In this document: positions 1 to 6,551 of the stretch, piece by piece | Position numbering within the stretch: position 1 is the stretch's first letter | How the letters are laid out: the number at the start of each line of letters is the position of its first letter | NCBI GenBank assembly: GCA_023396625.1 | Contig: JAEWVY010000386.1 | Span: 1 to 13,681 of the forward strand | Source: Pseudomonadota bacterium | GTDB lineage: Bacteria > Pseudomonadota > Gammaproteobacteria > Burkholderiales > Burkholderiaceae_C | DNA length: 13,681 nt | Reading direction: 5' to 3' | Notes under the pieces: model-generated | What the model was told of the DNA's origin: nothing | The model's database searches: none | Seen by the model: only the letters and a program-made list of their open reading frames with translations | Translations under genes and position numbers: made by a program

Positions 1-1
1 C

Positions 2-517
2 GCCCTGGGCGCTCTGATGCTGGCGGGCGCCGCCTCGCTGGCGTCGACCCGGGCCCCGGTGCAGTTGTTCAACGTTTCTTACGACCCCACCCGTGAGCGG
101 CACGTTGAGTTCAACGTCGCCTTTGCCAAGCATTGGAAGGCCAGGACGGAGCAGGATGTCACCATCAGGCAAAGCCACGGCGGCTCGGGTAAGCAGGCCC
201 GCTCCATTGTCGACAGCCTGGAGGCGGAAGTGGCCACCCTGGCCCTGGCCGGTGACATCGACGCCCTGGACGACAACGGCGGCTGGATCCTCAAAGACTT
301 GCAAAAGCGCCTGCCGCACAACAGCTCGCCCTACACCTCCGCCATCATCTTGGCGGCGCGCGAGGGCATCGCACTGATCCGACGCGAGAGCGGGTCCGCC
401 CAGACGCTGGTGGCTGTGCCGGGCGGTGCAGGCGGGTTGTCGGCACAGATCAATGCTATCAAGGGTCAGAACGCCAAGTCCTGGGTCAGCGACATCCGGG
501 TCGACGCATTGTTTTGA
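2..517 (+). pseudogene. sbp: Truncated sulfate-binding protein remnant (5' end outside window)
   Basis: The reading frame is open from the window edge and begins inside a hydrophobic, alanine/leucine-rich stretch that looks like the core of a Sec signal peptide, so the true start lies upstream; the ATG at 17 is internal. The next ~100 residues match periplasmic sulfate-binding proteins (Sbp/CysP): NVSYDPTRE, TIRQSHGGSGKQAR, TLAL-DIDAL, and QKRLPHNSSPYTS. The family normally continues with STIVFLVRKGNPK and a second lobe, to about 330 residues. Here similarity stops right after PYTS, and about 58 unrelated residues lead to the stop. The ligand site is formed by both lobes, so this product should not bind sulfate. 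I translated the other two forward frames of the tail and found no continuation of Sbp, so this is a deletion or junction rather than a simple frameshift. The gene ends 20 bases before cysB. Identity of the first half is secure; the origin of the tail is unknown. Confidence 0.8.
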
Positions 518-537
518 GCCCTGACTTGAACTGAGCC

Positions 538-1467
538 ATGAATTTCCAACAACTCCGTTCGGTTCGTGAAACCGTCAAATGCGGTTTCAACCTCACCGAG
601 GTGGCCGACACGCTGTACAGCTCCCAACCTGGGGTCAGCCGCCAGATCCGCGAACTGGAAGAAGAGTTGGGCATCGACATTTTCGTTCGCCACGGCAAGC
701 GCTTGACGGGGCTCACCCCCCCAGGGAGCGCGCTCATCCCCATCATTGAGCGACTGCTGGATGACGCCGAGAATTTGCGCCGGGTCGGGGCCGATTTCTC
801 TACATCGACCCAGGGTCGGCTCTCGGTGGCCGCCACCCACTCGCAGGCGCGGTACGCACTGCCACCAGCCGTTCGGGATTTTCGGGAGCTGTTCCCCGGT
901 GTCACGTTCCAATTGCACCAGGGCTCACCCAAGCAGGTGGCGGAGATGCTGATTTCCGGCGAGGCCGAGCTGGGGGTGGCCACCGAGGCGCTGGCCGAAC
1001 ATCCCAAACTGGTGACGCTGCCTTGCTACCGCTGGACGCACAGTGTGGTGGTGCCGCCCGACCATCCGCTGACGACGCTGGAAGGGCGCATCACGCTGGA
1101 GGATCTGGTTCGCTACCCGTTGATCACTTACGAAGTGGGCTACACCGGCCGTTCGCACATCGATCAGGGGTTTGCGCAGGTTGGACTTCAGCCCAACGTG
1201 GTGTTGACGGCCATGGACGCCGACGTCATCAAAACCTACGTGGAGTTGGGCATGGGCGTGGGCATTGTCGCGTCCATTGCGGTGGACCCGGACCGAGACC
1301 GCCATCTGCATGTCATCGACGCTGGTCACCTGTTCGAGATCAACACCACTCGCTTGGCGATCAAGCGCGGTGCCTGGCTTCGGGGTTATGTGTTCAGTTT
1401 CATCGAGACTTTTGCGCCGTCGCTCACCAAGGAAGAGGTGCTTCGCGCGCTGCAACCAGTCGAGTGA
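538..1467 (+). CDS. cysB: CysB-family LysR-type transcriptional regulator of sulfur metabolism
   Basis: This 309-residue protein has the usual length of CysB/Cbl/SsuR regulators, which control sulfate, cysteine and organosulfur uptake genes in response to N-acetylserine, sulfate or adenylylsulfate. The N-terminal winged helix-turn-helix (about residues 18-60) contains LYSSQPGVSRQIRELEEELG, close to E. coli CysB. The effector domain has ATHSQARYALP (residues 99-109), LHQGSPKQ, GYTGRS and TAMDADVIKTYVELGMGVG, all family hallmarks. Residues T100, Q103 and T203 correspond to sulfate/effector contacts known from Klebsiella CysB; the T102 position is serine here. ATG 538 matches the family N-terminus; no strong ribosome binding site precedes it. 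It follows the sbp remnant by 20 bases. As I recall, many betaproteobacteria place cysB after sbp-cysTWA, so this may be the ancestral location. Family assignment is firm; whether it is the global CysB or a paralogue such as SsuR cannot be settled here. Confidence 0.9.
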   Translation: MNFQQLRSVRETVKCGFNLTEVADTLYSSQPGVSRQIRELEEELGIDIFVRHGKRLTGLTPPGSALIPIIERLLDDAENLRRVGADFSTSTQGRLSVAATHSQARYALPPAVRDFRELFPGVTFQLHQGSPKQVAEMLISGEAELGVATEALAEHPKLVTLPCYRWTHSVVVPPDHPLTTLEGRITLEDLVRYPLITYEVGYTGRSHIDQGFAQVGLQPNVVLTAMDADVIKTYVELGMGVGIVASIAVDPDRDRHLHVIDAGHLFEINTTRLAIKRGAWLRGYVFSFIETFAPSLTKEEVLRALQPVE

Positions 1468-1588
1468 AACTGGTCAGGACTTTGCGGAGAGTGTTCCTAA
1501 TTTGGATATTCGAAATCCTTCGTTCTCCACCGCAGCAGCCTTCCGTAGATTGGAGGTTCCAACGCTACTTTGAAAAAGGAAATCCTCC
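1468..1588 (+). promoter_or_regulatory. Likely promoter/operator region of the amino-acid transporter operon
   Basis: This is the only gap above 35 bases in the window. It holds a 15-base dyad, GGATATTCGAAATCC (1504-1518), and a perfect 13-base interrupted palindrome, TTGGAGGTTCCAA (1550-1562). The latter fits the T-N11-A pattern of LysR-type regulator sites, and a CysB-family gene ends directly upstream. A weak sigma70-like pair, TTGCGG (1482-1487) and GATATT (1505-1510) with 17 bases between, would place the first dyad over the -10 region. AAAGGA at 1575-1580 is a good ribosome binding site, 8 bases before the ATG at 1589. The dyads and ribosome binding site are seen directly; promoter and CysB-operator roles are inference. 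Confidence 0.5.
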
Positions 1589-2422
1589 ATGAAACTCCGC
1601 TCAAAAATCCTGTTTCCCGCTGCCCTGATCGCATCGCTGCTCGGTGCGTCGGCCCATGCAGACCAACTGGCAGACATTCAGAAAAAGGGCGAAATCGTCA
1701 TTGGCGTATTGGGCATTGACGAACCCAACAGCTTCATCGACCCCAAGACCCGTGAATTCATCGGCTACGAGGTCGATCTGGCCAAGGCCGTGGCCAAAAA
1801 GCTGGGTGTGAAGCCCGTGTTCAAGCAGGTGGCCGTGGCCGCCCGCATCCCTGAATTGCAGCAAGGCCTGGTGGATGTGCTGGCTGCTTCGCTCACGCAC
1901 AACAAGGAGCGTGAGGCGCAGGTGGACTTTGGCCTGACGCACTTGGTCACAGGCCAGAAGGTGCTGGTCAAGAAAAGCAGCGGCATCCAGAACGTGGCCG
2001 ACCTGGCGGGCAAGAAGGCTCTGACCGTCAAGGGCGGCACGCAAGGCCCCAATTTGCTCAAAGCTGTGCCCACGGCCGAGGTGGTGACCTTTGAGAGCAC
2101 ACAGCAGGCTTTTCAGGCGCTGCAGCAAGGCAAGGGTGTGGCTTACGTGAACGACGAGGCTGGTTTGCTGGCCGACCACGCCAAGCTGGGTGCCGCGAGC
2201 AAGGACTATGTGATCTTGCCGCAAAACTTGAGCGTGGAGCCCCTGGCCTTTGGCATCAAGAAGGGTGAGGCTGGTGTGAAGAAGGCGGTGGACGACACCC
2301 TGCGCGCGCTGGAAAAGTCAGGTGCAGCAGAGAAACTTTTCGTCAAATGGTACGGCCCCGACACCAGGCTGAAATTCCCAAAGCGCGGGTTCAAGATCGA
2401 AACCGACAAGGTCGACGCCTGA
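1589..2422 (+). CDS. Periplasmic amino-acid-type ABC substrate-binding protein (SBP family 3)
   Basis: This 277-residue secreted receptor should deliver a polar or sulfur-containing amino acid to the permeases encoded downstream. A Sec signal peptide (residues 1-24) ends in SAHA before D25; there is no lipobox. The family 3 signature GYEVDLAKAVAKKLG is at 59-73. R108 in THNKERE lies where the family places the arginine that binds the ligand carboxylate, and D189 in VNDEAG lies where the ligand amino group is usually contacted. The family's usual aromatic- and threonine-rich LTxTxER pattern is altered to LTHNKER, so specificity may differ from cystine, glutamine or arginine receptors. The protein contains no Cys and no Met apart from the initiator, which fits expression during sulfur limitation. 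It has its own promoter-like region and a good ribosome binding site. The fold and role are clear; the ligand is unknown, with a cysteine derivative the contextual guess. Confidence 0.88.
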   Translation: MKLRSKILFPAALIASLLGASAHADQLADIQKKGEIVIGVLGIDEPNSFIDPKTREFIGYEVDLAKAVAKKLGVKPVFKQVAVAARIPELQQGLVDVLAASLTHNKEREAQVDFGLTHLVTGQKVLVKKSSGIQNVADLAGKKALTVKGGTQGPNLLKAVPTAEVVTFESTQQAFQALQQGKGVAYVNDEAGLLADHAKLGAASKDYVILPQNLSVEPLAFGIKKGEAGVKKAVDDTLRALEKSGAAEKLFVKWYGPDTRLKFPKRGFKIETDKVDA

Positions 2423-2438
2423 TCCGAGCACACCCGAC

Positions 2439-3134
2439 GTGGCTGCTTTTGATGTGTCGCTGCTGCTGACCGGCACCTACCGGGACATGTTGCTGGTCGG
2501 GTTGCAACTGTCTCTGCAGTTGCTCGGGGTCTCGCTGCTGCTGGCCCTGCCGTTGGCGGTGGCGGTGGCGCTGCTGAGGCTGGCCCCATGGGCCCCTCTG
2601 CGCTGGCTGGGGTTCACGTACGTGGAAACCATCCGCAACGTTCCCTTGCTGGCGCACATGCTGTTCTGGTACTTCGGCTTGCCGGAGTTGCTGCCCGAAG
2701 CCGCCAAGGAGTGGCTGTACGCCCGTCACTATGAAGCCCTGGCCGCGGTGGCCGCGCTCACGCTGTACACCGTAGCCTATATGACCGAGGACATACGCAG
2801 CGGCATCCGGGCCATCCCGCATGTGCAACTCGAAGCCGCCCGCGCGCTGGGCCTGGGTTTCCTGGCCAGCATGCAGCTGGTCATCCTGCCGCAGGCCCTG
2901 CGCATCACCGTGCCGCCGCTGATCTCGCAGACCCTCAACCTGTGGAAGAACACCAGCATCGCCACGGTGATCGGGACGGCTGAATTGATGTACCAGGCCG
3001 CCAAGGTGGAAACCGCCACGTTCCGCAGCTTCGAGTCCTTCGGGTTTGCCACAGCCAGCTACCTGACGGTGTCAATGCTCATCACCGGGCTGGCCAGTTG
3101 GTACCACCATCGTTATCCGGCGAGGGCCGCATGA
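2439..3134 (+). CDS. Amino acid ABC transporter permease (HisM/GlnP type), first subunit
   Basis: This 231-residue inner-membrane protein belongs to the polar amino acid permease family (MetI-like fold). It has several hydrophobic segments (about residues 18-48, 62-84, 98-115, 205-220). The cytoplasmic coupling motif is EAARALG at 132-138 followed by ILPQAL at 149-154, where the ATPase docks. TYVETIRNVPLLAHMLFWYFG (from residue 60) is a family hallmark of the HisM/GlnP group. The start is a GTG at 2439, 16 bases after the binding-protein stop; GTG 2454 in the same frame is a possible alternative, and neither has a strong ribosome binding site. Its stop overlaps the start of the second permease (ATGA, 3131-3134). 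The two permeases probably form a heterodimer. Confidence 0.9.
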   Translation: MAAFDVSLLLTGTYRDMLLVGLQLSLQLLGVSLLLALPLAVAVALLRLAPWAPLRWLGFTYVETIRNVPLLAHMLFWYFGLPELLPEAAKEWLYARHYEALAAVAALTLYTVAYMTEDIRSGIRAIPHVQLEAARALGLGFLASMQLVILPQALRITVPPLISQTLNLWKNTSIATVIGTAELMYQAAKVETATFRSFESFGFATASYLTVSMLITGLASWYHHRYPARAA

Positions 3135-3838
3135 CCTACCTGGATTTGGTGGACACCTATGGCTTGTACTTCCTGGTCGGTCAGTACCCGAACGGGCCGC
3201 TGGGTGGCCTGGTCCTGACCCTGGCGTTGGCCGCCAGCGGCCTGTTACTCGCCTTGCCAGTGGGGCTCTTGCTGGGACTGGCGCGAGTCAGCCCTTGGCG
3301 CTGGCTGCGTTGGCCCGTGACTGGGGGGGTGTTCGTGGTGCGCGGCACGCCGCTGCTGATGGTGGTGTTCTGGGCTTACTTTTTTCTGCCCAGCGTCACT
3401 GGGGTCAAGAGCAGCCAGTTCGCCACCATGTTGATGGCGCTGGTCTTGTTCGATGGCGCCTACCTGGCCGAAATCGTGCGTTCCGGCATCCAGAGCCTGC
3501 CCAAGGGCCAGTTTGAAGCGGCTCGCTCGCTGGGTCTGAGCTACCTCGACACCATGCGATTGGTGGTGTTGCCCCAATCGCTGCGGCACATGTTGCCCTC
3601 GTTGGTGAACCAGTTCGTGTCCACCATCAAGGAAACGTCGCTGGGCTACATCATCGGCCTGTCCGAGCTTTCGCTCGTGGCGACGCAGATCAACTCGCTG
3701 GTGTTTGTGCTTCCCGTCCAGATCTACCTCACGCTGGCGCTGACCTATTTTCTGATGTGCTTTGGCCTCTCGCGCCTGGCTTTTGTGCTGGAACGTCGCC
3801 TGGCCCAACGCCCCAACCCTCATCCCGCAAGCACATGA
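3131..3838 (+). CDS. Amino acid ABC transporter permease (HisQ/GlnP type), second subunit
   Basis: This 235-residue inner-membrane permease is the partner of the preceding one. Hydrophobic segments lie around residues 25-50, 63-87, 98-113 and 190-218. FVVRGTPLLMVVFWAYFFLP (68-87) and the EAA loop EAARSLG (129-135) followed by VLPQSL (146-151) are typical of the HisMQ family. I chose ATG 3131 because it sits in an ATGA overlap with the first permease, has GAGGG (3122-3126) just upstream, and gives the family's usual N-terminus. A longer in-frame reading from TTG 3098 would overlap the neighbour by 37 bases and adds no recognisable sequence. The stop in turn overlaps the ATPase start (ATGA, 3835-3838), pointing to translational coupling across all three transporter genes. 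Confidence 0.9.
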   Translation: MTYLDLVDTYGLYFLVGQYPNGPLGGLVLTLALAASGLLLALPVGLLLGLARVSPWRWLRWPVTGGVFVVRGTPLLMVVFWAYFFLPSVTGVKSSQFATMLMALVLFDGAYLAEIVRSGIQSLPKGQFEAARSLGLSYLDTMRLVVLPQSLRHMLPSLVNQFVSTIKETSLGYIIGLSELSLVATQINSLVFVLPVQIYLTLALTYFLMCFGLSRLAFVLERRLAQRPNPHPAST

Positions 3839-4587
3839 TCGAGTTTGACCGAGTCAACAAATGGTTCGGCAGCTACCAGGCGCTGAACGACGTCACCGAA
3901 ACCATCCGCAGGGGTGAAGTGGTGGTGGTCTGCGGCCCGTCAGGCTCAGGCAAATCCACCCTGATTCGCACCCTCAACCGGCTGGAGCCCATCGACAGCG
4001 GGCTCATCCGGCTCAACGGGGAGGACATCCACCGCCGAGGACTGGACCTCAATGCTTTTCGCTCGCACATTGGCTTCGTGTTCCAGCAGTTCAACCTCTT
4101 TCCACACCTCACGGCACTCGACAACTGCACCCTGGCCCCTGTGCGACTGCGGCGCCAGACCTTGGGCGAAGCCCGCGACGCCGCGATGACACTGCTCGAC
4201 CGTGTCGGGCTGGCGCACAAGGCCAATGCCTACCCCGCCGAACTGTCGGGTGGTCAGCAGCAGCGCGTGGCCATTGCCCGTGCCCTGGTCATGCAGCCAC
4301 CGCTGATGCTGTTTGACGAGCCCACCAGCGCGCTGGACCCTGAAATGGTGGGCGAGGTGCTGGTGGCCATGCGCGACTTGGCTCGTGATGGCATGACCAT
4401 GGTTTGCGTCACACACGAAATGGGCTTTGCCCGAGAGGTGGCCGACCGTGTGCTGTTCCTGGACCACGGTCGGGTGCTGGAACGGGCCGCACCCGCCGAG
4501 TTCTTCAACCGCCCGCAGCACCCACGGGCGCAGCAATTCTTGTCCGACATCCGCACACCTTTCGCCGCCCAGGCGGCCTCTTCCTGA
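3835..4587 (+). CDS. Amino acid ABC transporter ATP-binding protein (GlnQ/HisP family)
   Basis: This 250-residue cytoplasmic ATPase energises the importer formed with the two upstream permeases. All nucleotide-binding motifs are intact: Walker A GPSGSGKST (34-42), Q-loop at Q84 in FVFQQFNLFPHLT, signature LSGGQQQR (137-144), Walker B LMLFDE (157-162), D-loop SALD (165-168) and the switch histidine H194 in VTHEMGFA. VFQQFNLFPH and THEMGFAREVADRVLF are diagnostic of the polar amino acid (PAAT) subfamily. ATG 3835 overlaps the permease stop and gives the canonical start MIEFDRVNKWFG; upstream in-frame codons lie within the permease gene. Unlike the binding protein, it is rich in Met. It ends 8 bases before the oxygenase gene. 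Confidence 0.93.
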   Translation: MIEFDRVNKWFGSYQALNDVTETIRRGEVVVVCGPSGSGKSTLIRTLNRLEPIDSGLIRLNGEDIHRRGLDLNAFRSHIGFVFQQFNLFPHLTALDNCTLAPVRLRRQTLGEARDAAMTLLDRVGLAHKANAYPAELSGGQQQRVAIARALVMQPPLMLFDEPTSALDPEMVGEVLVAMRDLARDGMTMVCVTHEMGFAREVADRVLFLDHGRVLERAAPAEFFNRPQHPRAQQFLSDIRTPFAAQAASS

Positions 4588-4595
4588 GCTTTGCC

Positions 4596-5693
4596 ATGAA
4601 CCAATCCAATTCTTCAACCTCCGGTGTCCATCACGTGCACGCCACGCTGCCCGTGCTGAATCTGGCCGATTTCGTGTCGGGTGACGATGTCCGTCGCCAG
4701 GCATTTGTGGCTGCCCTGCGCGACGCGGCCCACGGCCCAGGGTTTTTCTACCTCAAGGGCTATGGCGCAGACGAGGCGCAGGTCGCCGATGTGTTACGGG
4801 GCACACGTGATTTCTTTGCTCTGTCGGCGGCGGACAAAAATGCCCTCCACATGGCTCAATCGCCACACTTTCGTGGCTACACCGCAGCAGGGGACGAATT
4901 GACCCGTGGCGAACGCGACTGGCGCGAACAGCTCGATATTGGGGCTGAAAGAGGCCCCATCCCGCAAACGGGTGATCTTCCTGCATGGACGCGCCTGCAA
5001 GGGCCCAACCAATGGCCCGAAGCCCTGCCAGGACTCAAGGCCACGCTGCTGGACTGGCAGGACACCCTCACGGTCGCGGCCCGTCAACTGCTGCGGGCCC
5101 TGGCCTTGGCGCTGGGGCAGCCGGAGAACCGGTTCGACGATGCCTTTGCGCACACACCGGTTCAGCACCTGAAGATCATCCGTTACCCCGGGCGGACCGA
5201 TGCCGAGTCGCGCCAGGGCGTGGGCCCACACAAGGACGCGGGCTGCCTCACGCTGCTGTTGCAGGACACGCAAGCCGGCCTGCAGGTGCTGGACCGCGAG
5301 AGCCCTGGGGGCGAAAGCTGGGTCGACGCACCGCCTGTACCAGGTACCGTCATCATCAACATCGGCGAGGTGCTGGAGATCCTTTCCAACGGCTACCTTC
5401 GGGCCAACATCCACCGGGTGGTGAGCCCGCCATCGACCACCGATCGGATTTCGGTGGCTTTCTTCCTGAGTCCGCGCCTGGAAGCGGAATTGCCAGAATT
5501 GGAGTTGCCGCCTGCATTGGCAAAGCAGGCCCGCGGGGTCGATCGGGATCCTCGCAACCCGCTGATTCCGCACACAGGACAGAACCTCCTCAAGGGTCGA
5601 CTGCGCTCGCACCCTGAGGTCGCCGATCGTTTCTATGCGGACGTACTGGCGGCACACGGCCTGCGGCACGGCGCATCGGCCGAGGCCTACTGA
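4596..5693 (+). CDS. Fe(II)/2-oxoglutarate-dependent oxygenase, isopenicillin N synthase-like
   Basis: This 365-residue protein has the two-part layout of the isopenicillin N synthase (IPNS)-like group: an N-terminal DIOX_N region (about 18-130, with VLNLADF, GPGFFYLKGYG and HFRGYTAAGDE) and a C-terminal 2OG-Fe(II) oxygenase domain (about 185-295). The iron ligands are H212 and D214 (PHKDAGCLTLL) and H273 (NIHRVVSP); R284-x-S286 is the usual 2-oxoglutarate carboxylate motif. The active site therefore looks intact, with oxoglutarate as cosubstrate. ATG 4596 is 8 bases past the ATPase stop, starts the recognisable homology and leaves a short disordered leader. As the last gene of an amino-acid import operon beside cysB, it may oxidise the imported compound, perhaps freeing sulfur or a thiol, but that is inference. 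Relatives are often annotated as isopenicillin N synthase-like or 2-oxobutyrate oxidase without biochemical proof. There is no beta-lactam gene context here. Confidence 0.88.
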   Translation: MNQSNSSTSGVHHVHATLPVLNLADFVSGDDVRRQAFVAALRDAAHGPGFFYLKGYGADEAQVADVLRGTRDFFALSAADKNALHMAQSPHFRGYTAAGDELTRGERDWREQLDIGAERGPIPQTGDLPAWTRLQGPNQWPEALPGLKATLLDWQDTLTVAARQLLRALALALGQPENRFDDAFAHTPVQHLKIIRYPGRTDAESRQGVGPHKDAGCLTLLLQDTQAGLQVLDRESPGGESWVDAPPVPGTVIINIGEVLEILSNGYLRANIHRVVSPPSTTDRISVAFFLSPRLEAELPELELPPALAKQARGVDRDPRNPLIPHTGQNLLKGRLRSHPEVADRFYADVLAAHGLRHGASAEAY

Positions 5694-5705
5694 GGAGGAT
5701 GCCCT

Positions 5706-6551
5706 TCAGTCCAGTCCCAACACCCGGCGCGCGTTCAGGTGGAAGAAACGATCCAGCACGGCGCTTGAAAAGCCCAATCGCTGGGCGTCCTCGATGCTCT
5801 GGCCAATGGGCCGGAACGGGTAGGACGAGCCGAACAGCACCTGATCGGACAGGAAGGTATTGGCGGCCTTCACGACGACTTCGCTGCCAGCCAGGAACAG
5901 GTACATGTCCGGCACCAGGAACACGTTGGGGTGCCGGAACGCCACACCCACAAGTTGCTGCACGTTGGGGTAGTAGCCGTGGTAGGCCACGATGCGCAGC
6001 GTGGGGAAGTCGGTGGCCAGCGTCGCCAATGGGGCTGGGTCATTGAAACGGTGGTCCGGTGTGGTCGGGCCCGACATCAGAAACAACGGCTTGCCGAGTT
6101 CTACCAGCCGTTCGTAGACCGGATAGAAAACCCGATCATCCGGGTGCCGGGCCGGTTTACCGAAGCCCGGCTCCAGGTTGATACCGGCTAGTCCTAGCTG
6201 GTTGATGGCGCGGTCCACTTCGGCCAGCGTGCCGGTGCCCAGCAGGTCGGGGTCCACGGCGCCGATGCCAATCAGCGTGGGGTCGTGGCGCACGATGCCG
6301 TGGATCTGGTCGTTGGGCAGGTGTTGGGTGGGCGTGTGTCGGCCCACCACCACGGCATGCGCCAGACCCGCGTCGCGGATTTCGGCCAAGAAGCCCTCGT
6401 GCGTCTGCGAGCGGGCAAAGTGTTCGTCGTTGCCGCGTGTGCCCACGCGGCGGTTGAGCCAGCGAGCCACCTCGTAGCCCGGTGAACCGGTGTGGGCTCC
6501 GAAAAAATCATGCAGATAGGCGGGGCGGCAGCGGAGGTCGATGACGGTCAT
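5706..6551 (-). CDS. Amidohydrolase-fold (Amidohydro_2-like) protein lacking most metal ligands
   Basis: This 281-residue protein resembles the amidohydrolase family 2 (TIM barrel, includes hydrolases and decarboxylases). Recognisable parts are the N-terminal strand TVIDLRCRP, GAVDPDLLG, GINLEPGFG, the YPVYERLVELGKPLFLMSG block, RIVAYHGYYPN, and the C-terminal VLFGSSYPF with NARRVLGLD. However, the usual D-x-H-x-H is D5-L-R7-C-R9, the histidine expected near the end of the fifth strand appears to be S160, and the GSDYP aspartate is S243; only H191 is kept. It may be metal-free, a changed catalyst or a binding/accessory protein. ATG 6551 shares an ATGA overlap with the ssuD-like stop, which decides the start; a longer in-frame reading would run inside ssuD. 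Last gene of the minus-strand operon, ending 12 bases from the convergent oxygenase. Fold moderately sure; function unknown. Confidence 0.75.
   Translation of the reverse strand: MTVIDLRCRPAYLHDFFGAHTGSPGYEVARWLNRRVGTRGNDEHFARSQTHEGFLAEIRDAGLAHAVVVGRHTPTQHLPNDQIHGIVRHDPTLIGIGAVDPDLLGTGTLAEVDRAINQLGLAGINLEPGFGKPARHPDDRVFYPVYERLVELGKPLFLMSGPTTPDHRFNDPAPLATLATDFPTLRIVAYHGYYPNVQQLVGVAFRHPNVFLVPDMYLFLAGSEVVVKAANTFLSDQVLFGSSYPFRPIGQSIEDAQRLGFSSAVLDRFFHLNARRVLGLD

Noticed and set aside
1468..1588. A riboswitch (SAM type) ahead of the transporter operon.
   Set aside because: The gap is too short and has no recognisable multi-helix core; only two small dyads are present, which fit protein binding better.
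3098..3130. An upstream TTG start for the second permease.
   Set aside because: It overlaps the first permease by 37 bases and adds residues without family similarity; ATG 3131 is in an ATGA overlap with a ribosome binding site and matches family N-termini.
4596..5693. The oxygenase as a true isopenicillin N synthase in a beta-lactam cluster.
   Set aside because: The similarity is to the broad IPNS-like family; no ACV synthetase, epimerase or beta-lactamase is nearby and the context is transport and sulfur.
5690..5709. A short hairpin (CTGAGG ... CTTCAG, 8-base loop) between the two convergent operons as a bidirectional terminator.
   Set aside because: The stem is only 6 pairs including one G-T pair, lies over both stop codons and has no T-run on either side. 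Termination must occur somewhere here, but this is too weak to call.
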